Positions 8,242 through 16,751 of a stretch of 64,000 nucleotides of DNA are shown here, one piece after another. The notes beneath the pieces were generated by a model that saw nothing but the letters and a program-made list of their open reading frames with translations, was not told the DNA's origin and searched no databases. The translations under genes and the position numbers were made by a program. Position 1 is the first letter of the stretch. Every line of letters begins with the position of its first letter. The stretch comes from Exiguobacterium mexicanum (lineage in GTDB: Bacteria; Bacillota; Bacilli; Exiguobacteriales; Exiguobacteriaceae): assembly GCF_005960665.1 (NCBI RefSeq), contig NZ_CP040676.1:1374501-1438500 (forward strand). Direction: 5' to 3'.

Positions 8242-9167
8242 GTTCTTTCCTCCAATCGAGATAGTGGGGTGACGCTGACTTCGCCGACCAAGCGGTCCAC
8301 GTCTTCTTTTGTGCACAGCCCGAACGTATATGCAGACGCGCTGCCGGTCGTAACCGCATAGCGGAACGCTTCGGTTGCGTCGTGGTCGAGAATGTTGGCG
8401 ACGAATCCGGCGACGAGTGAATCGCCTGCGCCGACCGAGTTGACGAGTTTGCCACGCGGTGTGTTCGCCTTATAAGCGCCTGAAGCGTTCACGAGCATGG
8501 CACCGTCACCGGCGAATGAGACGATGACGTTTTGAGCACCGCGTTCGACCAACTGCTCCGCATATGGAAGTGCCTGCTCGAATGTCTCGATGTCTGTATC
8601 GAACAGTTCACCGAGTTCATGGTGGTTCGGTTTAATCATGAGCGGTTTGAGTGAGAGGACTTCGAGCATCGCTTCCTTCGTCGTATCGACGACGAACTCG
8701 GCACCGTTTGCCCGAACCGTCTCAGCGAGCGTGCGGTAGAGTGTATCCGGCAGATTGCCCGGAATGCTTCCGGCGAGGACGACGATGTCGCCTGATTGAA
8801 CGTGATCGAACTGACGCGTCAACCGTTCAAGTTCCGTGTCCGAGATGACCGGTCCGCTCGCATTCAATTCCGTCTCTTCTTGCGCTCGAATCTTGACGTT
8901 GATGCGCGTCTGACCATCGACTTCGACGAAATCGGTTTGGACGCCCTTGTCGGTCAGCGCCTTCTTGATAAAGTCTTTCGTCGTGCCGCCGACGAATCCT
9001 AACGCGACTGTGTCGACGTCATATTCACGTAAGACGAACGCGACGTTGATGCCTTTTCCTCCGGCCCGCTGCGTCGTCTCTTGAATCCGGTTGACTTCAC
9101 CGAGGACGACTTCAGGGAGCGTCACGTAATAATCGATTGAGGGGTTCAGTGTTAACGTGTAAATCAT
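8238..9167 (-). CDS. fruK: 1-phosphofructokinase
   Basis: A 309-residue PfkB-family kinase that converts fructose 1-phosphate to fructose 1,6-bisphosphate in the cytosol, the step after FruA. It starts MIYTLTLNPSIDYYV, the classical N-terminus of FruK/LacC, and has the sugar-binding GGKGINVA block and the catalytic NSVGAGDSLVAGF motif, whose Asp is the base. The ATG at 9165-9167 overlaps the fruR stop (ATGA), and its own stop overlaps the fruA start in the same way; three genes are translationally chained. Ribosome site AAAGGTGGTGAA. Confidence 0.95.
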   Translation of the reverse strand: MIYTLTLNPSIDYYVTLPEVVLGEVNRIQETTQRAGGKGINVAFVLREYDVDTVALGFVGGTTKDFIKKALTDKGVQTDFVEVDGQTRINVKIRAQEETELNASGPVISDTELERLTRQFDHVQSGDIVVLAGSIPGNLPDTLYRTLAETVRANGAEFVVDTTKEAMLEVLSLKPLMIKPNHHELGELFDTDIETFEQALPYAEQLVERGAQNVIVSFAGDGAMLVNASGAYKANTPRGKLVNSVGAGDSLVAGFVANILDHDATEAFRYAVTTGSASAYTFGLCTKEDVDRLVGEVSVTPLSRLEERT

Positions 9168-9910
9168 TGGGCGTTCACCACCTTTGTGATTGATTGAAAT
9201 GAACTGACGCTTGTCGAGTCGCTCCATGTGACGAGTGTAGCCGCTTCGAGCGGAGCCACCCGACTGAACGAACGTTTCCCGAATTTTGAATCGTCCGCCA
9301 AAATGTACGCCTCGCGAGCCAGTTCGATTGCTGTTTTTTTGACGAGTGCCTCTTCCGGGTCTGGGGTTGTGTACCCGGCCTCTAGGTCGACGCCATTGAT
9401 GCCAAGAAAAGCGAGGTCGACCCGATAGTTCATCATGCTCTCCCGAGCGTTATAGCCGACGAGTGCCTGTGTCGACCGTTTCAACTCACCGCCGATCACG
9501 AACGTCTTAATATCGAGGTCGAACAAGTCGTTGGCGATCGGTAAACTATTCGTTACGACGATGACGTCTTTTCCATCTAAGAAAGGAACCATCGCTTGCG
9601 TCGTCGTCCCGGCATCGAGATAGACGGACATCCCGTCTTCGATGAATGTCGCGGCCTTCCGTGCGATCGCGACTTTTTCATCGACGTGTTGATCTCGTTT
9701 CTCCTCGAACGTCGGCTCTTCTTCGTAGCGGGCCACGAGCGTTGCGCCGCCGTGTACCCGATCGAGATAACCTTCGGCTTCGAGGTCGGTCAAATCCCGG
9801 CGAATCGTCGACTCCGACGATGCCGTCAACTCGACCAATTCTTTCAATTTGACAATCTTTTGCTCCGACAGACGTTGCAAAATCAGTTGATGTCGTTGCT
9901 TCGTTAACAT
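9164..9910 (-). CDS. fruR: DeoR-family transcriptional repressor of the fructose operon
   Basis: A DeoR-type regulator of 248 residues (249 if the preceding ATG is used). The N-terminal HTH (KQRHQLILQRLSEQKIVKLK, then SSESTIRRDLTDLEAEGYL) is followed by the RVHGGATL hinge and a sugar-phosphate-sensing domain with DAGTTT and the VIGGELK segment. It is expected to bind repeated operators in its own promoter and release them on fructose 1-phosphate. Two ATGs occur in tandem (9911-9913 and 9908-9910); the second has better spacing from GGAGGG. First gene of the operon. Confidence 0.93.
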   Translation of the reverse strand: MLTKQRHQLILQRLSEQKIVKLKELVELTASSESTIRRDLTDLEAEGYLDRVHGGATLVARYEEEPTFEEKRDQHVDEKVAIARKAATFIEDGMSVYLDAGTTTQAMVPFLDGKDVIVVTNSLPIANDLFDLDIKTFVIGGELKRSTQALVGYNARESMMNYRVDLAFLGINGVDLEAGYTTPDPEEALVKKTAIELAREAYILADDSKFGKRSFSRVAPLEAATLVTWSDSTSVSSFQSITKVVNAQ

Positions 9911-9930
9911 CATATTCCCTCCGTAGCTCT

Positions 9931-9959
9931 AATATAAAGCGTTTTCATTTAAAAAACAA
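9931..9959 (-). promoter_or_regulatory. Sigma-A promoter of fruRKA
   Basis: Minus strand: -35 TTGTTT (9954-9959), 17-base spacer, -10 TATATT (9931-9936). It sits 21 to 49 bases before the fruR start and is the only good promoter in the gap. Confidence 0.75.
9932..9948 (-). promoter_or_regulatory. cre-like CcpA site in the fruRKA promoter
   Basis: Minus-strand ATGAAAACGCTTTATAT matches the left arm and centre of the cre consensus WTGNNARCGNWWWCAW and misses the CA of the right arm. It fills the spacer between -35 and -10, a repressing position. Confidence 0.5.
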
Positions 9960-9983
9960 TCATAAACATTCAAAAACATTCAT
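9954..9983 (-). repeat. Three tandem 10-bp repeats, candidate FruR operator
   Basis: Plus strand reads AAACAATCAT, AAACATTCAA, AAACATTCAT, exactly 10 bp apart. The first copy coincides with the -35 box of the fruRKA promoter. Direct repeats on one face of the helix are typical of DeoR-family operators. Confidence 0.65.
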
Positions 9984-10013
9984 CTTTTTTTACGTTGTCA
10001 CAATTATAACATA

Positions 10014-10040
10014 AAAAACGGTCACTTAGTGACCGTTTTT
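10014..10040. terminator. Bidirectional-looking terminator after the hydrolase gene
   Basis: A perfect 12-bp stem AAAAACGGTCAC / GTGACCGTTTTT with a 3-base loop; it ends the minus-strand hydrolase gene at 10050. Confidence 0.85.
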
Positions 10041-10049
10041 GACAGTTCA

Positions 10050-10961
10050 TTATCGTTTCATCAACCAATCGTTCAATCGGCGGATGAGTTCGGGATGAAG
10101 CGGCGCCTCAATGGCGTCCCGATATTCCTTATGCAACGTGAGGAGCGCGTGCGGACTGGTTCGTTCGACGAGCAAGTGGTTCATGTCGTGGATGATGTGG
10201 CTGTCGACGTCCCCTTTCGTCCGAATCGAATGGACGTGCTCCGGTGGGACTTGGACGTCGCGGTCGCCGGTCAGGGCGAGCACGGGAACACGCACATGTT
10301 CGAGCCGCTCCCGGACGTCATAGGATGCATGCTCGCGAATCCACTTGGCGTTGACGACTTGGCCGCGGTACTTGAAAGCGGCGACATTCGTCCGCAGTGA
10401 CCGTTCGAGCAGATCGTCTTGGCGCAGACGAATCTTCTTCGGGACGCCGGTCAATCGATAGAACACGCCCTTGAGTCCTTTCACCGAACCGACTTCAGTT
10501 GCAAGTGCGTCGGCTTGCAGCAAAAACATCTTCTTCGAGGAATCGTTGAATCCGGCGAGAAGAATCAGTCCGGCCGCGTTCGTCTCGAGCTGGACCGCCG
10601 GGGCGATGACGGCCCCTTCGCTGTGGCCGAGCACATACATGTCCCCTGCGTCCGGCTCCTGTTTGATGGCGTTGACGACGGTGATCGCATCTGTCACCAA
10701 GTCGTGCAGCCCGACTTTATTGAAATCACCGTCCGATTCACCGATGCCTTGTTTGTCATACCGGTAGACGTTGACACCCATCTTAAAGAGCGCCTCGGCC
10801 AGTTTTTTATACGTGCCGAATTGGGATGGTCCAAGATTGCCGTCCCGGTCGCTCGGCCCGCTCCCGCTGAGCAGGACGACCGTCTTACGGGGTTCGCCGT
10901 GGGTCATCCACGTACCGGCCAGTTGTCCATAATTCGTTGTCACGTTCAGTTGTCGTTCCAT
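10050..10961 (-). CDS. Alpha/beta hydrolase (S33-like, acylhydrolase or esterase)
   Basis: A 303-residue alpha/beta-hydrolase. The start used is the ATG at 10959-10961 behind GGGGAGGCGATACG; the longer open frame has no ribosome site. An oxyanion segment SGSGPSDRDGN and a YDKQGIGESDGD turn precede the nucleophile elbow GHSEGA (Ser114). The acid is probably Asp in LTGDRDVQVP and the histidine that in HDMNHLL. This arrangement is shared by YqkD/acyl-peptide-like hydrolases. There is no signal peptide, so a cytosolic esterase or peptidase role is likely. It is monocistronic; substrate unknown. Confidence 0.82.
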   Translation of the reverse strand: MERQLNVTTNYGQLAGTWMTHGEPRKTVVLLSGSGPSDRDGNLGPSQFGTYKKLAEALFKMGVNVYRYDKQGIGESDGDFNKVGLHDLVTDAITVVNAIKQEPDAGDMYVLGHSEGAVIAPAVQLETNAAGLILLAGFNDSSKKMFLLQADALATEVGSVKGLKGVFYRLTGVPKKIRLRQDDLLERSLRTNVAAFKYRGQVVNAKWIREHASYDVRERLEHVRVPVLALTGDRDVQVPPEHVHSIRTKGDVDSHIIHDMNHLLVERTSPHALLTLHKEYRDAIEAPLHPELIRRLNDWLMKR

Positions 10962-11048
10962 CGTATCGCCTCCCCTTTCATCATACCGAAGTAATGGATC
11001 CGTTTCGAGTAAAAGAATAGACCGCCCCATATGTGACGGTCTTACTTC

Positions 11049-12251
11049 TTATTGGAGAGTTAACCACTCGCTGAGCCATTTAACGTGATCACGCATCGCC
11101 TCGTCAGAAAGACGACTGATTGTGTCTTTATCTGTATAAACGTCGTTATGGGCTGTGACAGAATCATTGACGGAGATGACTGGGAACCCGGCTTGCTTGT
11201 ACTCATCTAAGATTGACACGCCTAGACTCTTCACTTCGACAGGGCCAAAACCAATCCCCTCCATAAACGGATATGTCGTCATCCCACTTGTTTTGAAGAA
11301 TCGATTCGTCTCCCCTGTACCAAGTATATCAAGTAACATGATGACACGCGGCGTCGTACCTCGATCTTGAAGCATCTGCAAATAGTGCGTACTTGATTCG
11401 TATCCATCCCCAGTTCCATTCAAGAAAACGTAACGGACCGTTGCATCCGTCTCTACGTCATCCATCGCTTGAAGCGTATGGTAGAGCACGGATGCACCAC
11501 CTAACCCAGTGAGAGCGTGATCGCCATACCAGCTTCCCTCAAGTCGGGCCATGACAATCACTTCTTTGTCAGTCGTGCCAGGTTGCGTAAACTCTACGTA
11601 AGGAATTTCGTCTGTGAACGGCTCAATCGCAACCGTTTGACCGTCTTGGAAAGACTCGGCTGTTATTCGGTCGACCCCGGCCCCATTCAAGCGAAGTGCA
11701 GCTGAAACGTAAGCGAATCCATATTCTTCCGGAGCATCCGGGTGTGGCGTAATGAGATAACCTGCCGCATTCGCTTCGGCTAATTTTGTAAGATAGCGAT
11801 TCGCCGCCTCGTCATTAAGGACTTCTCCGTAATAATCGATTTCATACGCATCTTCCATTGCTTCATAAGATACGTCGGTCGTCGGTAGGACGATGACTCT
11901 TCCAGCCACATCAGGTATCGGGGCATCCCATTCCAAATGAAGCAGTTCCCCTTCAATTGTCTCTTCAAATGGAATTGTCGCGTACCCATCGTAAAATTCA
12001 TCATCAATCGTTATAGTCGGCCAATTCGTGTTGAGCGGAGCGTAATGAATCTCACGTTTCATATCGACTGAAGTCTCGTCAGAAACACCAATACCTAACG
12101 ACTCGAACAGTTCGACATTTTCATGGCTTTCTGCGACCCGATCGTATGAAGCAAAATATTCAGCCGTCTCATAAGGACTTGTTGCCGAGGCCGGATTGAA
12201 ATAAAGAAAAATAGTAAATAGGGCCGACAGTAGGCTGTACATAATGGTCAT
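11049..12251 (-). CDS. Secreted M28-like protein with degenerate zinc site
   Basis: A 400-residue exported protein. The first 24 residues form a signal peptide ending FNPASA. The later half follows the fold of M28 aminopeptidases: VIVMARLEGSWYGDHALTGL, then GGASVLYHTLQAMDD, then VRYVFLNGTGDGYESS. In active M28 enzymes these segments hold HxD, the bridging Asp and the Glu-Glu pair; here they read RLE, G and TG, so the zinc ligands are gone. One Asp (MLLDILG) and the TAHNDVYTDKDTI tail remain. It is therefore probably a binding or structural pseudoenzyme. The middle segment looks like a PA-type insert. ATG follows GGAGATACGTAG. Fold assignment is from motif order only. Confidence 0.65.
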   Translation of the reverse strand: MTIMYSLLSALFTIFLYFNPASATSPYETAEYFASYDRVAESHENVELFESLGIGVSDETSVDMKREIHYAPLNTNWPTITIDDEFYDGYATIPFEETIEGELLHLEWDAPIPDVAGRVIVLPTTDVSYEAMEDAYEIDYYGEVLNDEAANRYLTKLAEANAAGYLITPHPDAPEEYGFAYVSAALRLNGAGVDRITAESFQDGQTVAIEPFTDEIPYVEFTQPGTTDKEVIVMARLEGSWYGDHALTGLGGASVLYHTLQAMDDVETDATVRYVFLNGTGDGYESSTHYLQMLQDRGTTPRVIMLLDILGTGETNRFFKTSGMTTYPFMEGIGFGPVEVKSLGVSILDEYKQAGFPVISVNDSVTAHNDVYTDKDTISRLSDEAMRDHVKWLSEWLTLQ

Positions 12252-12345
12252 CTACGTATCTCCATAAAAAAAACTCACCAATAAATGGTTGTATTATCCT
12301 ATTATATTAAGTGATCTGACAATTGTATATTTATTTTTCAAGAAA

Positions 12346-12377
12346 AAACGGCCTCCCTCTTAGGAGGGAAACCGTTT
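12346..12377 (-). terminator. Terminator of adhE
   Basis: Minus-strand hairpin with outer stem AAACGG / CCGTTT and inner CCCTC / GAGGG, followed by a T-run. Confidence 0.75.
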
Positions 12378-12391
12378 AGATATTGTAAGAC

Positions 12392-14983
12392 TTATACGCC
12401 TTCGTAAGCAGCGTACATGATTTCTTTCAATTCTTCGACGAGCGGCATTTTCGGGTTAGCCGTCGTACATTGGTCTTCGAACGCGTCGACTGCCATCTTG
12501 TCGACTTTCGCGTCGAGGTCCGCTTTCTTGATGCCTTGGGCTTTGAACGAGAGCTTGATGTTCAAGCGCTGACCGAGCTCGATGATCGCTTGGATGAGCG
12601 ACTCGACGCCTTCTTCCGTCGTGCTTGCTGGAAGTCCGAGATAGCGCGCGATTTCAGCGTAACGCTCGTCGGCGATGAATGACTCATATTTCGGGAACGC
12701 CGCGAGTTTCGATGGGCGTGTCGCGTTGTAGCGGATGACGTGCGGCATAAGGATCGCGTTCGTCCGTCCGTGTGGGACATGGAACTCGCCACCGATTTTG
12801 TGTGCGATCGAGTGGTTGATACCGAGGAACGCGTTCGCGAACGCCATACCAGCCATTGTCGATGCGTTGTGGACTTTCTGACGCGCTTCGGCGTCATTGC
12901 CGTTCTCATACGCTTTCGGGAGGTAATCGAAGATCATCTTCATCGAACGAAGCGCGAGTCCATCCGTATAGTCGTTTGCCATGACCGAAACGTACGCTTC
13001 GATGGCATGTGTCAACACGTCCATACCTGTATCGGCCGTGATTGAAGCTGGGACCGTCATGACGAACTCAGGGTCGACGATGGCGACGTCCGGAGTGATC
13101 GCGTAGTCGGCAATCGGGTATTTGACGTTGCGTTTCTTATCCGTGATGACCGTGAACGGTGTCACTTCAGAACCCGTACCTGATGTTGTCGGGATCGCGA
13201 CGAACATCGACTTGTTGCCGAGCGTCGGGAACTTGTACGTCCGTTTGCGGATATCCATGAATTTCTGACGAAGGTTCGAGAACTTCTCTTCTGGGCGTTC
13301 GTAGAAGAGCCACATGCCTTTCGCGGCATCCATCGGTGATCCACCACCGAGTGCGATAATCATATCCGGTTGGAAGTGACGCATCGCTTCGGCACCGCGC
13401 ATGACTGTCTCAACTGACGGGTCTGGCTCGACTTGGTCGAAGATGCGGTACTCGACGCCAGCTGGCAAGTTTTTGACGACTTTATCGGCAAATCCGAGTT
13501 TGACCATCATTTCATCCGTGACGATCATCGCCCGTTTTTTCGATGTGAGCGATTGAAGGTATTGGACCGAGTTTTTCTCAAAGTAAATCTTTTCAGGGAC
13601 TTTAAACCATTGCATGTTCACGCGACGTCTCGCCACCTTTTTCACGTTGAGTAGATGTTTCGCCGTCACGTTCTCAGAGACGGAGTTTTTACCGTACGAC
13701 CCACAACCGAGTGTGAGTGATGGAGTCATTTCGTTGTAGAGGTCACCGATGCCGCCGTGTGCCGTTGGCGAGTTGACGATGATGCGGCAAGCTTTCATCC
13801 GGAGTCCGAACGCGAGGATGGCGTCGTCGTCAGTCGAGTGGATGGCTGCCGTATGACCGAGACCACCGATTTCAAGCATCTTCTCAGCGATGGCGAATCC
13901 TTCTTCACGCGATTGAACTTTGTACGCACCGAGCACCGGGCTGAGTTTCTCGTGTGAGAGCAACTCTGTCGCACCGACCGTCTCGAGTTCGGCAATCAAA
14001 ATTTTCGTGTCGGCTGGGACTGTGAGTCCAGCTCGTTCGGCGATCCAGGCTGCCGGCTTCCCGACGATTTCAGGGTTGACCGCACATGAGTCAGTTTTGA
14101 TGACGAGTGTCTCTAGTTTCGCCTTCTCTTCTGGTGAGCAGAAGTAGCAACCGAGCGCCGTCATTTCTGCTTTCACTTCTTCGTACACTTCTTGGTCGAC
14201 GATGATCGCTTGTTCCGATGCACAGATCATGCCGTTGTCGAATGTTTTCGACAAGATGACGTCCGAGATGGCACGTTTCACTTTTGCCGTTTTGTCGATG
14301 TAGGCCGGTACGTTACCAGGACCGACACCGAGGGCAGGTTTACCAGTCGAATACGCTGATTTGACCATCGCCGCTCCACCAGTCGCGAGGACCATGGCGA
14401 CTCCTGGGTGGTTCATGAGCGCTTTCGTCGCGTCGAGTGACGGTTTTTCAACCCATTGAATCAAATGTTCCGGAGCGCCTGCTTCGATGGCTGCGTCACG
14501 AAGGATGCGTGCCGCTTCACTTGAACACTGTTGAGCCGATGGGTGGAAACCGAAGATGATCGGGTTACGTGTTTTGATGGCGATGATCGCTTTGAACATC
14601 GTCGTTGACGTCGGGTTCGTGACCGGTGTGACCCCGGCGACGACGCCGACAGGTTCGGCGATGTACGTAATACCGTTTTGCTCGTCGTCTTCGATGACGC
14701 CGACCGTCTTCTCGCCACGGAGTGAGTTATAAATATATTCTGTCGCAAAGATGTTTTTGATCATTTTATCTTCAAACACACCGCGACCTGTTTCTTCATA
14801 TGCATGTTTCGCGAGGGCGACGTGTTGTTCGAGACCGGCTAACGCCATTGCCTGAACGATCGCATCGATTTTCTCTTGGTCGAACGTCATCAACGTCTCG
14901 AGCGCTGTGTGAGCTCGGGTGACGAGCGTGTCGACCATCTGTTCTGCTGATGTTTCTACTACTGCTTTCTCTTTAACTGCCAT
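12392..14983 (-). CDS. adhE: Bifunctional acetaldehyde-CoA/alcohol dehydrogenase
   Basis: An 863-residue fusion that reduces acetyl-CoA to acetaldehyde and then ethanol, regenerating two NAD+ in fermentation. The N-terminal aldehyde dehydrogenase domain (about 10-440) carries catalytic Cys254 in GMICASEQA and the TGGAAMV nucleotide segment. The C-terminal iron alcohol dehydrogenase domain (about 455-863) has GGGSPMDAAKGMW and the metal-binding LGINHSIAHKIGGEFHVPHG. Length is normal; AdhE forms long spirosome filaments. ATG follows GAGGAGGAAACCAAC. The 380-base upstream region holds candidate Rex and cre sites. A MarR gene is divergent from it. Confidence 0.97.
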   Translation of the reverse strand: MAVKEKAVVETSAEQMVDTLVTRAHTALETLMTFDQEKIDAIVQAMALAGLEQHVALAKHAYEETGRGVFEDKMIKNIFATEYIYNSLRGEKTVGVIEDDEQNGITYIAEPVGVVAGVTPVTNPTSTTMFKAIIAIKTRNPIIFGFHPSAQQCSSEAARILRDAAIEAGAPEHLIQWVEKPSLDATKALMNHPGVAMVLATGGAAMVKSAYSTGKPALGVGPGNVPAYIDKTAKVKRAISDVILSKTFDNGMICASEQAIIVDQEVYEEVKAEMTALGCYFCSPEEKAKLETLVIKTDSCAVNPEIVGKPAAWIAERAGLTVPADTKILIAELETVGATELLSHEKLSPVLGAYKVQSREEGFAIAEKMLEIGGLGHTAAIHSTDDDAILAFGLRMKACRIIVNSPTAHGGIGDLYNEMTPSLTLGCGSYGKNSVSENVTAKHLLNVKKVARRRVNMQWFKVPEKIYFEKNSVQYLQSLTSKKRAMIVTDEMMVKLGFADKVVKNLPAGVEYRIFDQVEPDPSVETVMRGAEAMRHFQPDMIIALGGGSPMDAAKGMWLFYERPEEKFSNLRQKFMDIRKRTYKFPTLGNKSMFVAIPTTSGTGSEVTPFTVITDKKRNVKYPIADYAITPDVAIVDPEFVMTVPASITADTGMDVLTHAIEAYVSVMANDYTDGLALRSMKMIFDYLPKAYENGNDAEARQKVHNASTMAGMAFANAFLGINHSIAHKIGGEFHVPHGRTNAILMPHVIRYNATRPSKLAAFPKYESFIADERYAEIARYLGLPASTTEEGVESLIQAIIELGQRLNIKLSFKAQGIKKADLDAKVDKMAVDAFEDQCTTANPKMPLVEELKEIMYAAYEGV

Positions 14984-15064
14984 GTTGGTTTCCTCCTCAT
15001 GAATGAGAGCTTATACTGTTGACTTGATGGAGAGCACGGGGCAATCAGTTGGTTTGAGAAGAGT

Positions 15065-15082
15065 TTGTGCTTTCCTTCACAT
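15065..15082 (-). promoter_or_regulatory. Second, weaker Rex-type box upstream of adhE
   Basis: TTGTGCTTTCCTTCACAT against the Rex consensus TTGTGAAnnnnTTCACAA: 11 of the 14 specified positions match. Confidence 0.4.
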
Positions 15083-15123
15083 TCATAGAATACAACGTTT
15101 CTCATAGTTTGTGCGTGACAACA

Positions 15124-15141
15124 ATGTGAACTCTTTCACAA
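15124..15141 (-). promoter_or_regulatory. Rex-type box upstream of adhE
   Basis: ATGTGAACTCTTTCACAA contains the perfect inverted repeat TGTGAA-n4-TTCACA and differs from the Rex consensus at one outer base. Rex senses the NADH/NAD+ ratio and commonly represses adhE. Confidence 0.7.
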
Positions 15142-15196
15142 TATTTTTTTGAAGAATGAGGATAGGTCTTGCTTTTTGATAGGACGCTCAGTAAAA

Positions 15197-15212
15197 TCGT
15201 ATGCGTTTTCAT
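15197..15212 (-). promoter_or_regulatory. cre-like site (second) upstream of adhE
   Basis: Minus strand ATGAAAACGCATACGA has one mismatch from the cre consensus. It lies 36 bp from the perfect site at 15233. Confidence 0.45.
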
Positions 15213-15232
15213 GAAAAGATGAAGTCTAAAAA

Positions 15233-15248
15233 ATGTAAACGCTTACAT
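15233..15248. promoter_or_regulatory. Perfect cre (CcpA) site between adhE and the MarR gene
   Basis: ATGTAAACGCTTACAT fits WTGNNARCGNWWWCAW at every position. It lies in the shared upstream region, about 250 bases from adhE and 116 from the MarR gene. Confidence 0.75.
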
Positions 15249-15363
15249 GTATTGTGACGCCTGTTTGTCTGATGTGCTGTGCAATTTGTCACGCAACAAG
15301 GATTGGTCGTCCACCCCGTCCTCGGTCGTGTATAATGAAGAAAGAACCTAATTAGGAAGTGAC

Positions 15364-15816
15364 ATGATTATGCCGAGACAAGACGCAGCCGATCAGTTCG
15401 TGAAACTGATCCCATTTATTCGCCGGAAGTTGTTACGCCGTTCCGACCTCCCGCAAATCCCAAACTTGAACTTTTCCCACTTTCATCTCCTCATGTTGAT
15501 TGAGGATGAAGGTGCCGTGACGAACGGACACATCAGCGAGACGCTATCGATCGCCCCGCCAAACGTGACGCCGCTCATCACGAAGCTCGTCGATGAGGGC
15601 TACATCACCCGCGTGCCGGACGAACGCGATCGCCGCGTCATCTGGAATCAACTGACCGAAAAGGGCGAACTCGTCCTCCGCGAGCGTCGCGATTCGTTCC
15701 GTCGCCTGTTCGAGGACCGTCTCGCGTTTCTGAACGAGGAAGAGACGGACCGCCTGATTGACAGTTTGAAGACGTTGACGGAGATCGTCGAGAAGATGGA
15801 TAAAAGCGAGGGATGA
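15364..15816 (+). CDS. MarR-family transcriptional regulator
   Basis: A 150-residue MarR-type dimeric DNA-binding protein. The winged helix spans about residues 38-105: HFHLLMLIEDEGAVTNGHIS leads into recognition helix PPNVTPLITKLVDEGYI, and the wing holds the conserved DERDRRV. Helices at both ends form the dimer interface. ATG follows AGGAAGTGAC; a second ATG three codons in is also possible. A -10-like TATAAT lies at about 15330. It is divergent from adhE, so it may sense a fermentation-related ligand and act on adhE or on itself, but that is inference. Confidence 0.88.
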   Translation: MIMPRQDAADQFVKLIPFIRRKLLRRSDLPQIPNLNFSHFHLLMLIEDEGAVTNGHISETLSIAPPNVTPLITKLVDEGYITRVPDERDRRVIWNQLTEKGELVLRERRDSFRRLFEDRLAFLNEEETDRLIDSLKTLTEIVEKMDKSEG

Positions 15817-15895
15817 TTTTTGCTCGTCAACATCCACGTCTTCTTATATAATCGAGGATGAATCAATCGAACAATGGAAAGAGAGATGACATGTA

Positions 15896-16609
15896 ATGGG
15901 TCGTAAATGGAACAACATTAAAGAGAAAAAGGCGTCAAAAGACGCCAATACGAGTCGCATCTATGCGAAGTTCGGCCGTGAAATCTACGTAGTCGCCCGT
16001 CAAGGGGAACCAGATCCAGAATCAAACCAAGCACTCAAGTTCGTCGTCGAACGAGCGAAAACGTACAACGTCCCGCGCGCAATCATCGACCGTGCTATCG
16101 ACAAAGCGAAGGGCGGCGACGAAGAGAATTTCGACGAGCTCCGCTATGAAGGATTCGGACCGAACGGCTCGATGCTCATCGTCGACACGCTCACGAACAA
16201 CGTCAACCGGACAGCGTCCGAAGTCCGCGCCGCTTTCGGTAAAAACGGCGGCAACATGGGTGTCAGCGGGTCGGTCGCTTACATGTTCGACGCGACGGCT
16301 GTCATCGGTGTCAACGGCATGTCTGCCGACGATGTACTCGAACTCATGATGGAGCACGACCTCGACGTCCGTGATGTCATCGAAGAAGATGAGACGGTGA
16401 TCGTCTATGCGGAACCAGAAGCGTTCCATGCCGTCCAGACTGCCTTCAAAGCAGCAGGCATCGAGACGTTTGAAGTCGCCGAGTTGACGATGCTGCCCCA
16501 AAACGAGATTACCCTCGACGACGAGTCGAAAGAACAGTTTGAAAAACTACTCGACGTCCTCGAAGACCTCGAAGACGTGCGCCAGGTATACCATAACGTT
16601 GAAGGATGA
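15896..16609 (+). CDS. YebC/PmpR/TACO1-family protein
   Basis: A 237-residue YebC-family protein, of normal length. It opens [20 protein letters not shown], the hallmark of the shorter YeeN/YeeI branch in Bacilli, followed by [15 protein letters not shown] and the [14 protein letters not shown] block in the central domain. Family members are either DNA-binding regulators or ribosome-associated factors that relieve stalling at proline runs. It is followed by a good terminator, so it is monocistronic. Which of the two roles applies cannot be told from sequence. Confidence 0.9.
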   Translation: MGRKWNNIKEKKASKDANTSRIYAKFGREIYVVARQGEPDPESNQALKFVVERAKTYNVPRAIIDRAIDKAKGGDEENFDELRYEGFGPNGSMLIVDTLTNNVNRTASEVRAAFGKNGGNMGVSGSVAYMFDATAVIGVNGMSADDVLELMMEHDLDVRDVIEEDETVIVYAEPEAFHAVQTAFKAAGIETFEVAELTMLPQNEITLDDESKEQFEKLLDVLEDLEDVRQVYHNVEG

Positions 16610-16615
16610 CGAACG

Positions 16616-16647
16616 AGCGATAACTTTTCGGAGTTATCGCTTTTTTT
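16616..16647 (+). terminator. Terminator of the YebC-family gene
   Basis: Perfect 10-bp stem AGCGATAACT / AGTTATCGCT with a 6-base loop and six T. Confidence 0.88.
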
Positions 16648-16751
16648 GAACAATCGATTTGACAACCCGAAACACGTATGTTAAATTTCAAAAGTCTTTA
16701 TCATATTAAAGTGATAACAAGAGAAAGAGTTTTGAATGAAAGGTGTTGGAA

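Noticed and set aside
9954-9983. Short tandem repeats as a CRISPR array
   Set aside because: Only three 10-bp units without spacers; position in the promoter supports an operator.
15249-15300. Further TTGTGA / TTTGTCAC half sites upstream of the MarR gene
   Set aside because: They do not form an inverted repeat with the spacing of Rex or FNR boxes.
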